Both the position numbers and the translations under genes were made by a program. DNA of 64,000 nucleotides from Leeuwenhoekiella sp. (GTDB taxonomy: Bacteria > Bacteroidota > Bacteroidia > Flavobacteriales > Flavobacteriaceae), in NCBI GenBank assembly GCA_002708845.1, contig PAPI01000022.1, positions 124,001-188,000 of the forward strand. The letters are read 5' to 3'. How positions within the stretch are numbered: position 1 is the first letter of the stretch; every line of letters begins with the position of its first letter. Below the pieces are notes generated by a model. It ran no database searches. It was not told the DNA's origin and worked only from the letters and a program-made list of their open reading frames with translations. Shown here piece after piece: positions 45,599 through 55,107 of this stretch.

Positions 45599-46051
45599 AT
45601 GCGAGTAATTATTCAACGTGTCAGCGAAGCTTCAGTAACTGTAGATAATGTTATAACCGGTAAAATAGCAAAGGGATTTTTAGTTTTACTCGGGATAGAG
45701 GAGGAGGATACGGAAGACGATATCCAATGGCTCACTTCAAAAATTTGCGGTTTGCGTGTTTTTAGCGATGCTGAGGGATTAATGAATGAAAGTGTTCTCG
45801 ATCAGGATGGTGAAATTTTATTGATAAGTCAGTTTACACTTTTTGCTTCTACCAAGAAGGGAAACAGACCTTCGTTCTTGAGAGCTGCAAAGCCTGATTT
45901 GGCTATACCTCTGTATGAAAAATTCCACAGCGAACTCTCTAAAAAATTACACAAGCAGGTCAAAACCGGAGTTTTTGGAGCAGATATGAAAGTGGCTCTT
46001 GTAAATGATGGGCCAGTGACAATTTTTATAGATTCAAAAAATAAAGAATAG
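45599..46051 (+). CDS. dtd: D-aminoacyl-tRNA deacylase
   Basis: 150 residues, standard for Dtd, starting at ATG 45599 (MRVIIQRVSEASV); an upstream frame start at 45536 is rejected as it lies inside rsgA and adds unrelated residues. The motifs SQFTLFASTKKGNRPSF and the GP-containing NDGPVTIFIDS are the active-site elements. It hydrolyses D-amino acids mischarged on tRNA. Confidence 0.95.
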   Translation: MRVIIQRVSEASVTVDNVITGKIAKGFLVLLGIEEEDTEDDIQWLTSKICGLRVFSDAEGLMNESVLDQDGEILLISQFTLFASTKKGNRPSFLRAAKPDLAIPLYEKFHSELSKKLHKQVKTGVFGADMKVALVNDGPVTIFIDSKNKE

Positions 46052-46087
46052 CTTTTAACAATATTTTAGTATATTGGCAACTTTCTT

Positions 46088-47995
46088 ATGATGATTAGAA
46101 CGTTAGCCTTATTCCTATTTGTTACCCCCCTACTAGCATTTAGTCAAAACCAAGAAGATTTTTCCGCTTTGAGTGTAGATTCTGCACTTTCAAAGGGCGC
46201 AGATAGCGTATTGCGTTTTGAAGACATTACCCTCGATTTCTCTGATGAGGGAAAATTAAAAACTACAATAGATCGTGTCGTGACGGTTTACAATAAAACC
46301 GGTATGCGTGATGTGAGGGCCATTGCGGGATACGACAATAATTCAAAAGTTACCGATATCGAAGCCATTATCTACGATTTGATGGGTAATGAGCAGGAGA
46401 AAATTAAAAAGCGGGATTTTAAAGATTATAGTGCAGTAGACGGGGGTACACTCTATGCTGATAATCGGGTTCTTGTTTTAGATTATACTCCTACAAGGTA
46501 TCCCTTTACGATTCGTTTTACTGCAGAAAGCGTTTCAGAAACCACAGCTTTTGTCAGGCCCTGGATGCCTGTCTTTACCTACGATAGTGGGACTCAATAT
46601 TCTAAATATTCAATCATACATAAACCTGAAGATAGCCTTCATGTTAAAGCCACAAATTTTGAAGGTTATGATATTGAATATATAAAAACACCTGAGCAGT
46701 CTGTTTGGATTGCTCGCGATATAAAACCCGTGTCTTACGAGTATAAATCCCCTGCTCTTGATAAGCGTGTTCCACGAGTAAAAGCCTATTTTGACAAATT
46801 CTATCTAGCTGGTGTGCCTGGGGTGGGAGGAACCTGGGAAGCATTTGGCAAGTGGATGTATGATGATTTGATTAAAGACACCCAGCAACTCGATGCGTCA
46901 GTTATTACCGAAGTGCAAAACCTGGTCAAAGATTTACCTGATGATGAAGCAAAAGTAAAAGCGGTATATCAATACCTTCAGGATAAAGTGCGCTATATCA
47001 GCGTTCAGGTTGAGATAGGTGGCTGGAAACCTATGCCTGCGGCAGATGTGCACCGTCTGAGCTATGGCGATTGTAAAGCCTTAAGTAACTATATGCAAAG
47101 TTTGCTTAATGCTGTTGGAGTCAAGTCGTATTATACCGTATTATATGGTGATCCTGATAAGGAATCACTAGACACAGACGTAGTAGCCATGCAAGGCAAT
47201 CACGTTATTTTGGGAGTGCAGTTGGGGGACGAGATTAAATTTTTAGAATGTACCAGCCAGCAGAGCCCTTTTGGTTATATGGGTACATTTACAGACGATC
47301 GAGATGTGCTTTTGCTTACCCCAGAGGGCGGTAAACTGGCACGCACCACAAAGTACAATCAGGAAGATAATTTTGAGCAGATTGTGGCTCATATAGAATT
47401 GGATGCAGAAGGAAATCTACAGGGAGATTATACCGAAACTTCAAAGGGAATTTTCTATTCCTCAAAAATGAGTTTAGAAAGTAAAGATCAGAAAGACCTT
47501 AGTGATCATTATTACGAAAACTTTTCAGGTATAAAAAGTCTTTCTGTTTCAGATATTAAATTACAGAATGACCGGGATCGGGTGATGTATGAAGAGCATC
47601 TAAAACTTAATGCTCGCAATTATGCCTCAAAAATAGGAGACGATTTTCTGGCAAAAATAAACCCATTTTCCTGGTCTAACGAGATGATTCCGCCCCGCTA
47701 TACAGACCGAAAATCTGATTTTGTAATCCTAAGAGGCCATATACGTCAACACGAAATCACCTTCAAAATCCCGGAAGGATATAAGTTGGGAGCAATTGCA
47801 GAACCAGTTGCCTTAGAAGAAGACTTTGCCAGCTACAAAACCGAAATACATGTTGAAGGTGATACCGTTAATTACAAACGAATTTTCAAATTAAACGAAG
47901 GCAGCTATGCCGTTGATGCCTATGAAGCTTACCGCGATTTCTACAAAAATGTGGTGCGAGAAGACAATCAGAAATTATTTATCGAAAAATTATAG
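46088..47995 (+). CDS. DUF3857/transglutaminase-like protein, copy A
   Basis: 635 residues with a signal peptide (LLAFSQNQ). The N-terminal half is DUF3857-like, a transglutaminase-like core sits in the middle and a DUF3858-like beta domain ends it. The core keeps the nucleophile in SYGDCKALSNYM and the His in GNHVILGV, but the third member is Glu (FLECTSQ) rather than the usual Asp. It is likely periplasmic or surface-attached; function unknown. A -7-like element TATATTGG lies 10 bases before the ATG. It is the first of three adjacent paralogs. Confidence 0.85.
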   Translation: MMIRTLALFLFVTPLLAFSQNQEDFSALSVDSALSKGADSVLRFEDITLDFSDEGKLKTTIDRVVTVYNKTGMRDVRAIAGYDNNSKVTDIEAIIYDLMGNEQEKIKKRDFKDYSAVDGGTLYADNRVLVLDYTPTRYPFTIRFTAESVSETTAFVRPWMPVFTYDSGTQYSKYSIIHKPEDSLHVKATNFEGYDIEYIKTPEQSVWIARDIKPVSYEYKSPALDKRVPRVKAYFDKFYLAGVPGVGGTWEAFGKWMYDDLIKDTQQLDASVITEVQNLVKDLPDDEAKVKAVYQYLQDKVRYISVQVEIGGWKPMPAADVHRLSYGDCKALSNYMQSLLNAVGVKSYYTVLYGDPDKESLDTDVVAMQGNHVILGVQLGDEIKFLECTSQQSPFGYMGTFTDDRDVLLLTPEGGKLARTTKYNQEDNFEQIVAHIELDAEGNLQGDYTETSKGIFYSSKMSLESKDQKDLSDHYYENFSGIKSLSVSDIKLQNDRDRVMYEEHLKLNARNYASKIGDDFLAKINPFSWSNEMIPPRYTDRKSDFVILRGHIRQHEITFKIPEGYKLGAIAEPVALEEDFASYKTEIHVEGDTVNYKRIFKLNEGSYAVDAYEAYRDFYKNVVREDNQKLFIEKL

Positions 47996-47998
47996 AAT

Positions 47999-50014
47999 AT
48001 GCGAAAAATTACATTAGCTGTCTTATTGATGCTTAACGCTTTGATTTATGGCCAGGATTTTAGATTTGGTAAAGTTTCAGAAGAAGAATTGCAGGAAGAA
48101 GCTCATCCTAAAGACCCTGATGCTAATGCGGCTGTTCTTTACAGGGAGCAATACTCGCACATCGAGTATTCGCCTAATGACGGTTTTACCCTGACTACTG
48201 AAATTTTTCAGCGCATAAAAATCTATAACAAAGATGGTTTTGACTGGGGAACACACGTTATCCCCGTTTTTGTTGGAGGAGCCAAAGATGAAAACGTCTC
48301 CAATTTAAGAGCCGTTACCTATACACTTGAAAATGGAAAAATAGAAGAGTATAAATTGGGTAATGACGGAATTTTCAAGGAAGAACGCAGCAAGAATTTT
48401 AATGTAGAAAAATTCACCATGCCAAATCTTCAGCCAGGCTGCATTGTTGAATTTAGATACAAGTTTTTCTCCCCTTATTTGTCAACGATTGATAAAATCA
48501 GGTTTCAGGAGGAAATTCCGGTTAATAAGGCAGAACTGACTTTTGAAAGTCCTGAGTGGCTGGTTTTTCAGTTGCATCGCAAAGGTTTATTTCCTTTGGA
48601 TATACAGGAAAAAAACAAGGCAGATAAAATTAACTTTACTTCTCGGGTAGGCGCCTATAGCGCAGGGCTTCAGGGAGGAAGCAGGGGGACTTTACAGTCA
48701 CAAAGTATTGATTTGATGAATAAAACCTATTCAATCAAGGTGGAGGATGTACCTGCTATGCGAGAAGAAGCCTTCTCGTCAAATATTGACAACTACAGAG
48801 CAGCTGTAAGTTTCGAACTTTCGTATACTAAATTTCCCAACGAACCCATTGAAACAGTTACCAGCAGTTGGGAGGCAGTTTGTAAAACGATCTATGACTC
48901 TGAAAATTTTGGAGGTCAGCTTAAGAGTGACCGCTATTTTGATGATGATATAGATGAAATCCTGCGAGGAGTAAGCGATTCTAAAGAGAAACTTGTGCGC
49001 ATTTTTGAGTACGCAAAACGAAGAATGACTTGGAATGGTTATTTGGGTATTTATGCAGATGAGGGCACCCGAAGTGCTTATAAGAACGGATCTGGAAATA
49101 GCGGAGACATCAATCTGAATCTGGTTAATATGCTACGTTACGCCGGGCTCGATGCAAATCCCGTAATTCTAAGTACACGTGATAACGGTATTCCTATATT
49201 TCCTACCCGCAATGGTTTTAACCATGTTATTGCCGGGGTGGTTTTAGATGGAAATGTGTTGTTGATGGATGCCACTAATAAAATTGGAGCAGTTAATCTA
49301 CTTGAGGAGGGCTTGTTAAACTGGAATGGCAGACTAATTCGTGAAGATGGTACTTCGGGATGGGTAAGTCTAAACCCAAGTAGTCATGCACTGGAAAACA
49401 CTATGGTAAATGCTGAAATTGATGAAAATTTTGCATTGAATACTAAAGTGAGAAGTCAATTTACAGGGCATTACGGCTTGCGTCATCGCAAAAATCTTGG
49501 GGGTAAGGATGAGCAGGAGCAGTTAGAGGCTTTTGAGGAGAAATACTCTGGTATTGAGCTTAACAAAATAGAAATAAAAAATCTGGAGAACCCTTACGAG
49601 CCTGTTCAGGTAAGTTATGATTTTGCGATGGAGAATGGCGTTGAGCGTGTGGGAGACAAGGTGTTTATCAGTCCGTTAATGCATTTGGCAAGTCAGGAAA
49701 CACCCTTTAAGTCTGAGCAGCGACAGCATCCTGTAGATTTTGGATACCCTTGGAAAGACAGGTACATAATCACCATTAAACTACCTGAAGGTTACAATGT
49801 AGAAACTTTACCGGAAAACGGGATTTACACTTTTGGGGACGATATGGGTTCATTTAAATACCTCATTTCGAGTACGAACAATACCATTCAGGTTTCGACA
49901 GAAATGGTGATTAACAGCTCTATAATCACTCCTGATCTGTATAAGGGCTTAAAAGAGTTCTACACTATGGTGGTTTCTAAAGAAAACGAAAAAGTAGTTT
50001 TAATAAAAATATAG
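47999..50014 (+). CDS. DUF3857/transglutaminase-like protein, copy B (nucleophile lost)
   Basis: 671 residues with a signal peptide (ALIYGQDF). Same domain order as copy A. The position of the nucleophilic Cys is Ile (NSGDINLNLV), while the His (FNHVIAGV) and Asp (LLMDATNK) are kept. As a protease or transglutaminase it is probably inactive and may be a binding protein. It starts four bases after copy A, so the two are co-transcribed. It is much more like copy C (same length) than copy A. Confidence 0.85.
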   Translation: MRKITLAVLLMLNALIYGQDFRFGKVSEEELQEEAHPKDPDANAAVLYREQYSHIEYSPNDGFTLTTEIFQRIKIYNKDGFDWGTHVIPVFVGGAKDENVSNLRAVTYTLENGKIEEYKLGNDGIFKEERSKNFNVEKFTMPNLQPGCIVEFRYKFFSPYLSTIDKIRFQEEIPVNKAELTFESPEWLVFQLHRKGLFPLDIQEKNKADKINFTSRVGAYSAGLQGGSRGTLQSQSIDLMNKTYSIKVEDVPAMREEAFSSNIDNYRAAVSFELSYTKFPNEPIETVTSSWEAVCKTIYDSENFGGQLKSDRYFDDDIDEILRGVSDSKEKLVRIFEYAKRRMTWNGYLGIYADEGTRSAYKNGSGNSGDINLNLVNMLRYAGLDANPVILSTRDNGIPIFPTRNGFNHVIAGVVLDGNVLLMDATNKIGAVNLLEEGLLNWNGRLIREDGTSGWVSLNPSSHALENTMVNAEIDENFALNTKVRSQFTGHYGLRHRKNLGGKDEQEQLEAFEEKYSGIELNKIEIKNLENPYEPVQVSYDFAMENGVERVGDKVFISPLMHLASQETPFKSEQRQHPVDFGYPWKDRYIITIKLPEGYNVETLPENGIYTFGDDMGSFKYLISSTNNTIQVSTEMVINSSIITPDLYKGLKEFYTMVVSKENEKVVLIKI

Positions 50015-50019
50015 AAGAT

Positions 50020-52035
50020 TTGAATTGGTATAGGTTTTACACTGCGCTATTGTGCCTTGGAGTTTTGTTTTCAGTCGAAGCGTACAGTCAAAAAAGCCCT
50101 TTAGATAAAGTTTCTGAAGAGCAATTGAAGATGACCATTTATGAAAAAGATACTTCAGCAGCCGCTGTTTATCTCAATAAGCATAGGGAGACCTATTTCG
50201 ATTATACAGATAGAGATGGCTTTATCATTATCAATGAGTTTACAGAGCGTATTAAGATTCTCGATAAAGCAGGATTGGATTATGCTACCAAGAAGATCAG
50301 TTCTTACAAACGCGACGAAAGCAAAGAATTTGTAACCAAAGTTTGGGGTAACACTTACAACCTGGAAAATGGCAAGATTGACGTGGAAAAGCTTGACGAA
50401 TCAGCCATTTTTGAGCGTGAAGTATCCGAGCATTTTGATGAGACAGCCTTTACAATGCCTAATGCCAAAGTGGGTTCTGTTGTAGAATGGGGTTATAAGA
50501 CAGTCTCACCTTTCTATAAGGTAGACGATCTTGTTTTTCAGGAAGATATACCCGTTATGGCTTATCACGCCACCATTAGAACACCGGGGGCTTTTACGTT
50601 TAGAAGGATACGAAGAGGCTACTTTGAGGTGCAGCCCGAAGAGAAAATTGAAAAGCGTACGCTAGGGGTGAATTATAATATGCAAGGAGGTTACGGTACC
50701 AGTACCCAAAATTCCAGAAGTGCACGATTGTCATTTTCCGAACTTGTTGCTGTTTATGAAAAGGAAAATGTACCCGCCCTAAAAGATGAAATTTTTGTGA
50801 CTAACCCTCGCAGCTACCGAATGAGCGTAATCTATGAGTTGATTTCTACAGAATTTAACCGAGGTAATAAAAAGGAGTACGCCACTACCTGGGATGAAGT
50901 AGCCCGTACTATTTTTAAAGATTCCCGTTTCGGAGACCGGCTTGAGCGGACCCGATTTTTAAAGGGGATTAAGGAGAGTATTTTTGCCAAAAAACTTAGT
51001 GATCACGAAAAAATAGAATTTATTTTAGATCACGTCAAAACCAGAATGACCTGGGATGGAGAATATGGAAAATACGCTGAAGATGAACTGGATGAAGCTT
51101 ATGAAAGAGGCTCGGGCAGTGTGGCTGAGATCAATTTAATCCTCATTGCATTACTTAAGGAATGCGGGTTTGAAGTATACCCGGTGCTCTTAAGTTCAAA
51201 ACAATACGGCATTCCTTTATACCCTACTTTGGAAGGTTATAACTACGTCATTGCCGGGGTAAGAAACAAGGGTAAAATTATTCTTCTCGATGCAACCGAT
51301 AAAATGAGCAGTCCAAACATACTTCCTAACAGAGTTTATAATTGGACGGGACGCATGGTTAGTTTTCAGGGCGTATCACAGGAGATTGATTTATTTGAAA
51401 ATATTGCACCTGCTTCGACAGCTTTTTTAAAGGTTTCTTTAACTGAGGAAGGAATTCTTGAAGGTGAATACAAAGAACGCCTAAGCAGTCTGGAAGCCCT
51501 TAATTTGCGACATCGCTATTTTGCATACGATAAGTCTGAATGGGAAGATGAGGAGATAGAAAGATTTGGTATAAGTGAAATGTTAGATTATAATCTTGAA
51601 GGGGTAGAAGACCTGAATATTCCTATAGTAAGGTCGTTCAATTTTAAAGTTGAACGCGGTGTAGATCGGGTAGGAAACAAGATTTTTGTGAGTCCACTTG
51701 GGTTTTTGCGATTGTCAGAAAATCCGTTTAAATCAGATACGCGCCAGTTTCCTATCTCATTTGACTATCCGTTTTCAAAAGACATTACAATTAATATGGA
51801 ATTGCCTCAGGGATATAAAGTTTCTTCCTTGCCAGAAAGCACCAATTTAGGTTTGCCTGATGATTCCGGTACGTTCTTTTATTCCATCGCAGAAAATAAC
51901 GGCATACTGCAGGTAATGATGCGTTTTAAGCTAAAAAAGCACATCATTCCAGTAGAATACTACGAGTCCCTAAAAGAGTTTTTCAAACTTCGGGTAGATA
52001 AGGAAAACGAAAAGGTGGTATTAGAAAAGGTTTAA
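50020..52035 (+). CDS. DUF3857/transglutaminase-like protein, copy C (Cys and His lost)
   Basis: 671 residues from a TTG start, with a signal peptide (ending EAYSQ). The nucleophile is replaced (GSVAEINLILI) and the His is Tyr (YNYVIAGV), while the Asp is kept (ILLDATDK). It begins five bases after copy B and ends the operon. Progressive loss of catalytic residues from A to C suggests that the fold now binds rather than cuts. No partner is evident. Confidence 0.85.
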   Translation: MNWYRFYTALLCLGVLFSVEAYSQKSPLDKVSEEQLKMTIYEKDTSAAAVYLNKHRETYFDYTDRDGFIIINEFTERIKILDKAGLDYATKKISSYKRDESKEFVTKVWGNTYNLENGKIDVEKLDESAIFEREVSEHFDETAFTMPNAKVGSVVEWGYKTVSPFYKVDDLVFQEDIPVMAYHATIRTPGAFTFRRIRRGYFEVQPEEKIEKRTLGVNYNMQGGYGTSTQNSRSARLSFSELVAVYEKENVPALKDEIFVTNPRSYRMSVIYELISTEFNRGNKKEYATTWDEVARTIFKDSRFGDRLERTRFLKGIKESIFAKKLSDHEKIEFILDHVKTRMTWDGEYGKYAEDELDEAYERGSGSVAEINLILIALLKECGFEVYPVLLSSKQYGIPLYPTLEGYNYVIAGVRNKGKIILLDATDKMSSPNILPNRVYNWTGRMVSFQGVSQEIDLFENIAPASTAFLKVSLTEEGILEGEYKERLSSLEALNLRHRYFAYDKSEWEDEEIERFGISEMLDYNLEGVEDLNIPIVRSFNFKVERGVDRVGNKIFVSPLGFLRLSENPFKSDTRQFPISFDYPFSKDITINMELPQGYKVSSLPESTNLGLPDDSGTFFYSIAENNGILQVMMRFKLKKHIIPVEYYESLKEFFKLRVDKENEKVVLEKV

Positions 52036-52123
52036 ACCCTATAGATTTCAGTATTTGCCGGTCTTAAAAATGGGATAGTTGGGCGCTTTGCCTTAATTTA
52101 GCGCACTACTAATATCCCTTTTT

Positions 52124-52450
52124 ATGAAGATTGATCACGCTCAGAAAGCCGTTGACGAATGGATAAAAGCCCACGGAGTACGTTATTTTAACGAACTTAC
52201 CAATATGGCTCAACTCACCGAAGAAGTAGGTGAGGTGGCTCGTATCATAGCCCGTCGTTACGGGGAACAAAGTGAAAAAGAAAGCGATAAGAACAAAGAT
52301 TTGGGCGAAGAACTCGCCGATGTTCTTTTTGTAGTGCTTTGCCTGGCCAATCAAACCGGAATCGATCTTCAGGAAGCCTTCGATAAGAAATTGGATCTCA
52401 AAACCAAAAGGGATCACGACAGGCATCACGCAAATACCAAATTAAAATAA
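52124..52450 (+). CDS. MazG-like nucleotide pyrophosphohydrolase
   Basis: 108 residues, an all-helical NTP-PPase. The metal site is visible as EEVGEVARII and DLGEELADVLF (EExxE and ExxxD elements). It hydrolyses (d)NTPs, perhaps damaged or non-canonical ones. Transcription is with aroA 26 bases downstream. The size is that of the short single-domain members, half of full MazG. Confidence 0.88.
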   Translation: MKIDHAQKAVDEWIKAHGVRYFNELTNMAQLTEEVGEVARIIARRYGEQSEKESDKNKDLGEELADVLFVVLCLANQTGIDLQEAFDKKLDLKTKRDHDRHHANTKLK

Positions 52451-52475
52451 CAACCACGACCTTTATAACTGCATT

Positions 52476-53699
52476 TTGATTTTAAAACTTCAGCAAAAAC
52501 AACCCGAACTCAAAGGAACCGTACGTATTACCGGCTCCAAAAGTGAAAGTAACCGTCTACTTCTTTTACAGGCGCTTTTTGGTAATTTCGAAATTAAAAA
52601 CCTGTCTAATAGTGAAGACAGTGATATGATGCAACAGGCGCTCGCGTCGACCGAAAAAACAGTTGATATTCACCACGCGGGTACAGCTATGCGTTTTTTA
52701 ACTGCTTATTTTGCGGCTTATGAGGGGCGCGAGACCCTACTTACCGGGAGCAGTCGTATGCAGGAACGGCCTATTGGTCTTCTCGTAAATGCGCTTAACA
52801 GCCTGGGAGCAGATATCTCCTACGTAAAGAATGAAGGCTTTGCGCCGCTTTTGATTAAGGGTAAAAAACTGGAACAGAACAAAGTGGCTCTTGAGGCTAA
52901 TGTAAGCAGTCAGTACATTTCGGCTTTGATGATGGTGGGTGCTTCAATGCCTAACGGGATTGAAATCGAACTCATCGGGAAAATAACATCGGTGCCTTAC
53001 ATTGAGATGACCCGGTCTTTACTTACCCAGTTGGGAATTGAAAGTACTTTTGAAGGGCAAATCATTACGATCAAGCCTGTAACTTCGGTAGAAGTGAAAG
53101 AAATGGTCGTAGAGTCTGACTGGAGTAGCGCTTCCTATTATTACAGCCTTGCGGCGCTATGTGATTCAGCAGAGCTGAAATTATCAAGCTATAAGAAAAA
53201 CAGTCTGCAGGGCGATTCGGCACTGGCCGAAATTTACACGGAACTCGGCGTGGAAACCACTTTTTTAGAGAATGAAATTCTGCTGAAAAAAACAAAGGCA
53301 CCTAAATCTAAACGAGTTTCTTTTGATCTTGCAAATAGTCCAGACATTGCGCAAACCATAGCAGTGACTTGCTATGGTCTGGGTATTGGTTGTGAGTTAA
53401 CCGGTCTTCATACCCTCAAAATAAAGGAAACTGATCGTCTTGAGGCTTTAAAAGCAGAGCTTACTAAGCTGTGCGCTGAGATTACGGTGACTAATGATTC
53501 TTTGCATCTTAAACCCGGAACAAACTATCAGGGAGATGTTATTATAAAAACCTATCAGGACCATCGTATGGCAATGGCCTTTGCGCCAATGGCATTGCGT
53601 GTACCTATCGTTTTTGAAGATGCTGAAGTGGTAAATAAGTCCTATCCCGATTATTGGAATGACCTGAAATCGTTAGGTTTTGAAATAAGCGAGCTCTGA
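52476..53699 (+). CDS. aroA: 3-phosphoshikimate 1-carboxyvinyltransferase (EPSP synthase)
   Basis: 407 residues from a TTG start, somewhat shorter than enterobacterial AroA (about 427). The signatures are ITGSKSESNRLLLLQAL, HAGTAMRFLTAYFA, ANVSSQYISALMMVG, LKIKETDRLEALKAEL and TYQDHRMAMAFAPMALR. It adds the enolpyruvyl group in the shikimate pathway, upstream of the aromatic operon at 40-44 kb though separate from it. There is no attenuator in front of it. It is immediately behind the MazG-like gene. Confidence 0.95.
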   Translation: MILKLQQKQPELKGTVRITGSKSESNRLLLLQALFGNFEIKNLSNSEDSDMMQQALASTEKTVDIHHAGTAMRFLTAYFAAYEGRETLLTGSSRMQERPIGLLVNALNSLGADISYVKNEGFAPLLIKGKKLEQNKVALEANVSSQYISALMMVGASMPNGIEIELIGKITSVPYIEMTRSLLTQLGIESTFEGQIITIKPVTSVEVKEMVVESDWSSASYYYSLAALCDSAELKLSSYKKNSLQGDSALAEIYTELGVETTFLENEILLKKTKAPKSKRVSFDLANSPDIAQTIAVTCYGLGIGCELTGLHTLKIKETDRLEALKAELTKLCAEITVTNDSLHLKPGTNYQGDVIIKTYQDHRMAMAFAPMALRVPIVFEDAEVVNKSYPDYWNDLKSLGFEISEL

Positions 53700-53775
53700 T
53701 TTCTTCGGCTAAAGCCTTAAAATACCTGATGCTTCGGGTATAAGTCGCTGCGTCACAAATTAAACGCTGTTTTAC

Positions 53776-53807
53776 TTGACAACCCCTACCCTGAGGTTGT
53801 ATATTTG
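53776..53807 (+). promoter_or_regulatory. Promoter of queA
   Basis: TTG at 53776-53778 and TATATTTG at 53800-53807 with a 21-base gap match the Bacteroidota promoter layout. The start site would be near 53813, giving a leader of about 30 bases before the ATG at 53847. Confidence 0.6.
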
Positions 53808-53846
53808 CACGCTATTTTAAATACCTTAAAAAGACCGCTCATGGGA

Positions 53847-54896
53847 ATGAAACTTTCAAATTTCAATTTTGATTTGCCAAAAGAATTGTTGGCTGAATAT
53901 CCTGCAGAAAACCGGGATGAAGCACGCTTAATGGTTCTTAACCGCAAGACAAAAACAATAGAACATAAGTTATTCAAAGACCTTATTGATTATTTTGAGC
54001 CCGAAGATGTAATGGTGCTTAACAATACCAAGGTTTTTCCCGCTCGTCTTTACGGTAATAAAGAAAAAACCGGTGCCCGCATCGAGGTGTTTTTATTACG
54101 CGAATTGAATTCAGAAACCCGTCTATGGGATGTACTTGTAGATCCTGCACGTAAGATACGTATTGGGAACAAGCTGTATTTTGGTGATGATGAGAGTTTG
54201 GTTGCTGAAGTTATTGACAACACCACCAGCCGCGGTAGAACCTTACGCTTTTTATACGACGGTTCCTATCAGGAATTCAGAAATAAATTGACTGAATTGG
54301 GTGAAACTCCGCTTCCTAAATACATCAAGCGTGAGGTAGAGCCCGAAGATGCAGAGCGTTACCAGACAATCTTCGCAAAAGAAGAAGGTGCTGTCGCTGC
54401 GCCAACTGCCGGTTTGCACTTTAGCAAACACTTGCTTAAACGTCTTGAAATAAAAGGGGTGAATTTTGCCGAAGTTACACTTCACGTTGGTTTAGGAACC
54501 TTTAGCCCGGTTGAGGTTGAAGATCTTTCCAAGCATAAAATGGATAGCGAAGAAGCCTTTATACATAAACCTGCAACTCAGGTGATCAATAAAGCAATCG
54601 GTGAAAACCGAAGAGTTTGTGCCGTAGGTACTACAGTTATGCGTGCTTTAGAAAGTGCAGTAAGCTCAAACCATACCTTGAATGAGTTTGGCGGCTGGAC
54701 CAACAAATTCATTTTCCCTCCTTACGATTTCAGTATTGCAAATTGTATGATTACCAATTTCCATACGCCTAAGTCAACGCTTATGATGATGGTGTCTGCT
54801 TTTGCAGGTCATGAGTTTATGAAAGAGGCTTACGAGCTTGCTGTAAAAGAGAAATACAAATTCTACAGCTACGGTGATGCGATGCTTATCATCTAA
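53847..54896 (+). CDS. queA: tRNA preQ1(34) S-adenosylmethionine ribosyltransferase-isomerase
   Basis: 349 residues from ATG 53847 ([11 protein letters not shown]). The open frame continues upstream to a TTG inside the promoter, which is excluded; the ATG at 53841 is a near-alternative. The QueA signatures are [27 protein letters not shown] and [20 protein letters not shown]. It builds the epoxyqueuosine side chain in tRNA wobble modification. A strong terminator follows. No other queuosine genes are in the window. Confidence 0.94.
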   Translation: MKLSNFNFDLPKELLAEYPAENRDEARLMVLNRKTKTIEHKLFKDLIDYFEPEDVMVLNNTKVFPARLYGNKEKTGARIEVFLLRELNSETRLWDVLVDPARKIRIGNKLYFGDDESLVAEVIDNTTSRGRTLRFLYDGSYQEFRNKLTELGETPLPKYIKREVEPEDAERYQTIFAKEEGAVAAPTAGLHFSKHLLKRLEIKGVNFAEVTLHVGLGTFSPVEVEDLSKHKMDSEEAFIHKPATQVINKAIGENRRVCAVGTTVMRALESAVSSNHTLNEFGGWTNKFIFPPYDFSIANCMITNFHTPKSTLMMMVSAFAGHEFMKEAYELAVKEKYKFYSYGDAMLII

Positions 54897-54917
54897 ATCT
54901 AAATAAAATTAGAGTTT

Positions 54918-54955
54918 CAAAAAATCCCCGGTATGCTATATCGGGGATTTTTTTT
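54918..54955 (+). terminator. Terminator after queA
   Basis: AAAATCCCCG pairs with CGGGGATTTT across an 11-base loop, followed by five more T. Confidence 0.85.
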
Positions 54956-55095
54956 GGCTCCGCCAAAGGGTATAATACTTCGGAGATTACCCAGAAATCA
55001 AGGCTTTTTTTACTTGGGATACCTTGTGGGGTTATCCTGAGGTAGTTTATTGCTAAAAGTTTAAAAGGAATTTAAGCTAACAGCCTCTTAATTGG

Positions 55096-55103
55096 TAACT
55101 TTG
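55096..55103 (+). promoter_or_regulatory. -7 element TAACTTTG next to the rlmN start
   Basis: The element ends four bases before the GTG at 55108. Transcription would begin at or within a few bases of the start codon, pointing to a leaderless mRNA. Confidence 0.5.
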
Positions 55104-55107
55104 CAGC

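Noticed and set aside
52109-52429. Minus-strand frame of 106 codons over the MazG-like gene
   Set aside because: It is the antisense shadow of a gene with a clear metal-binding motif and has no promoter or family features.
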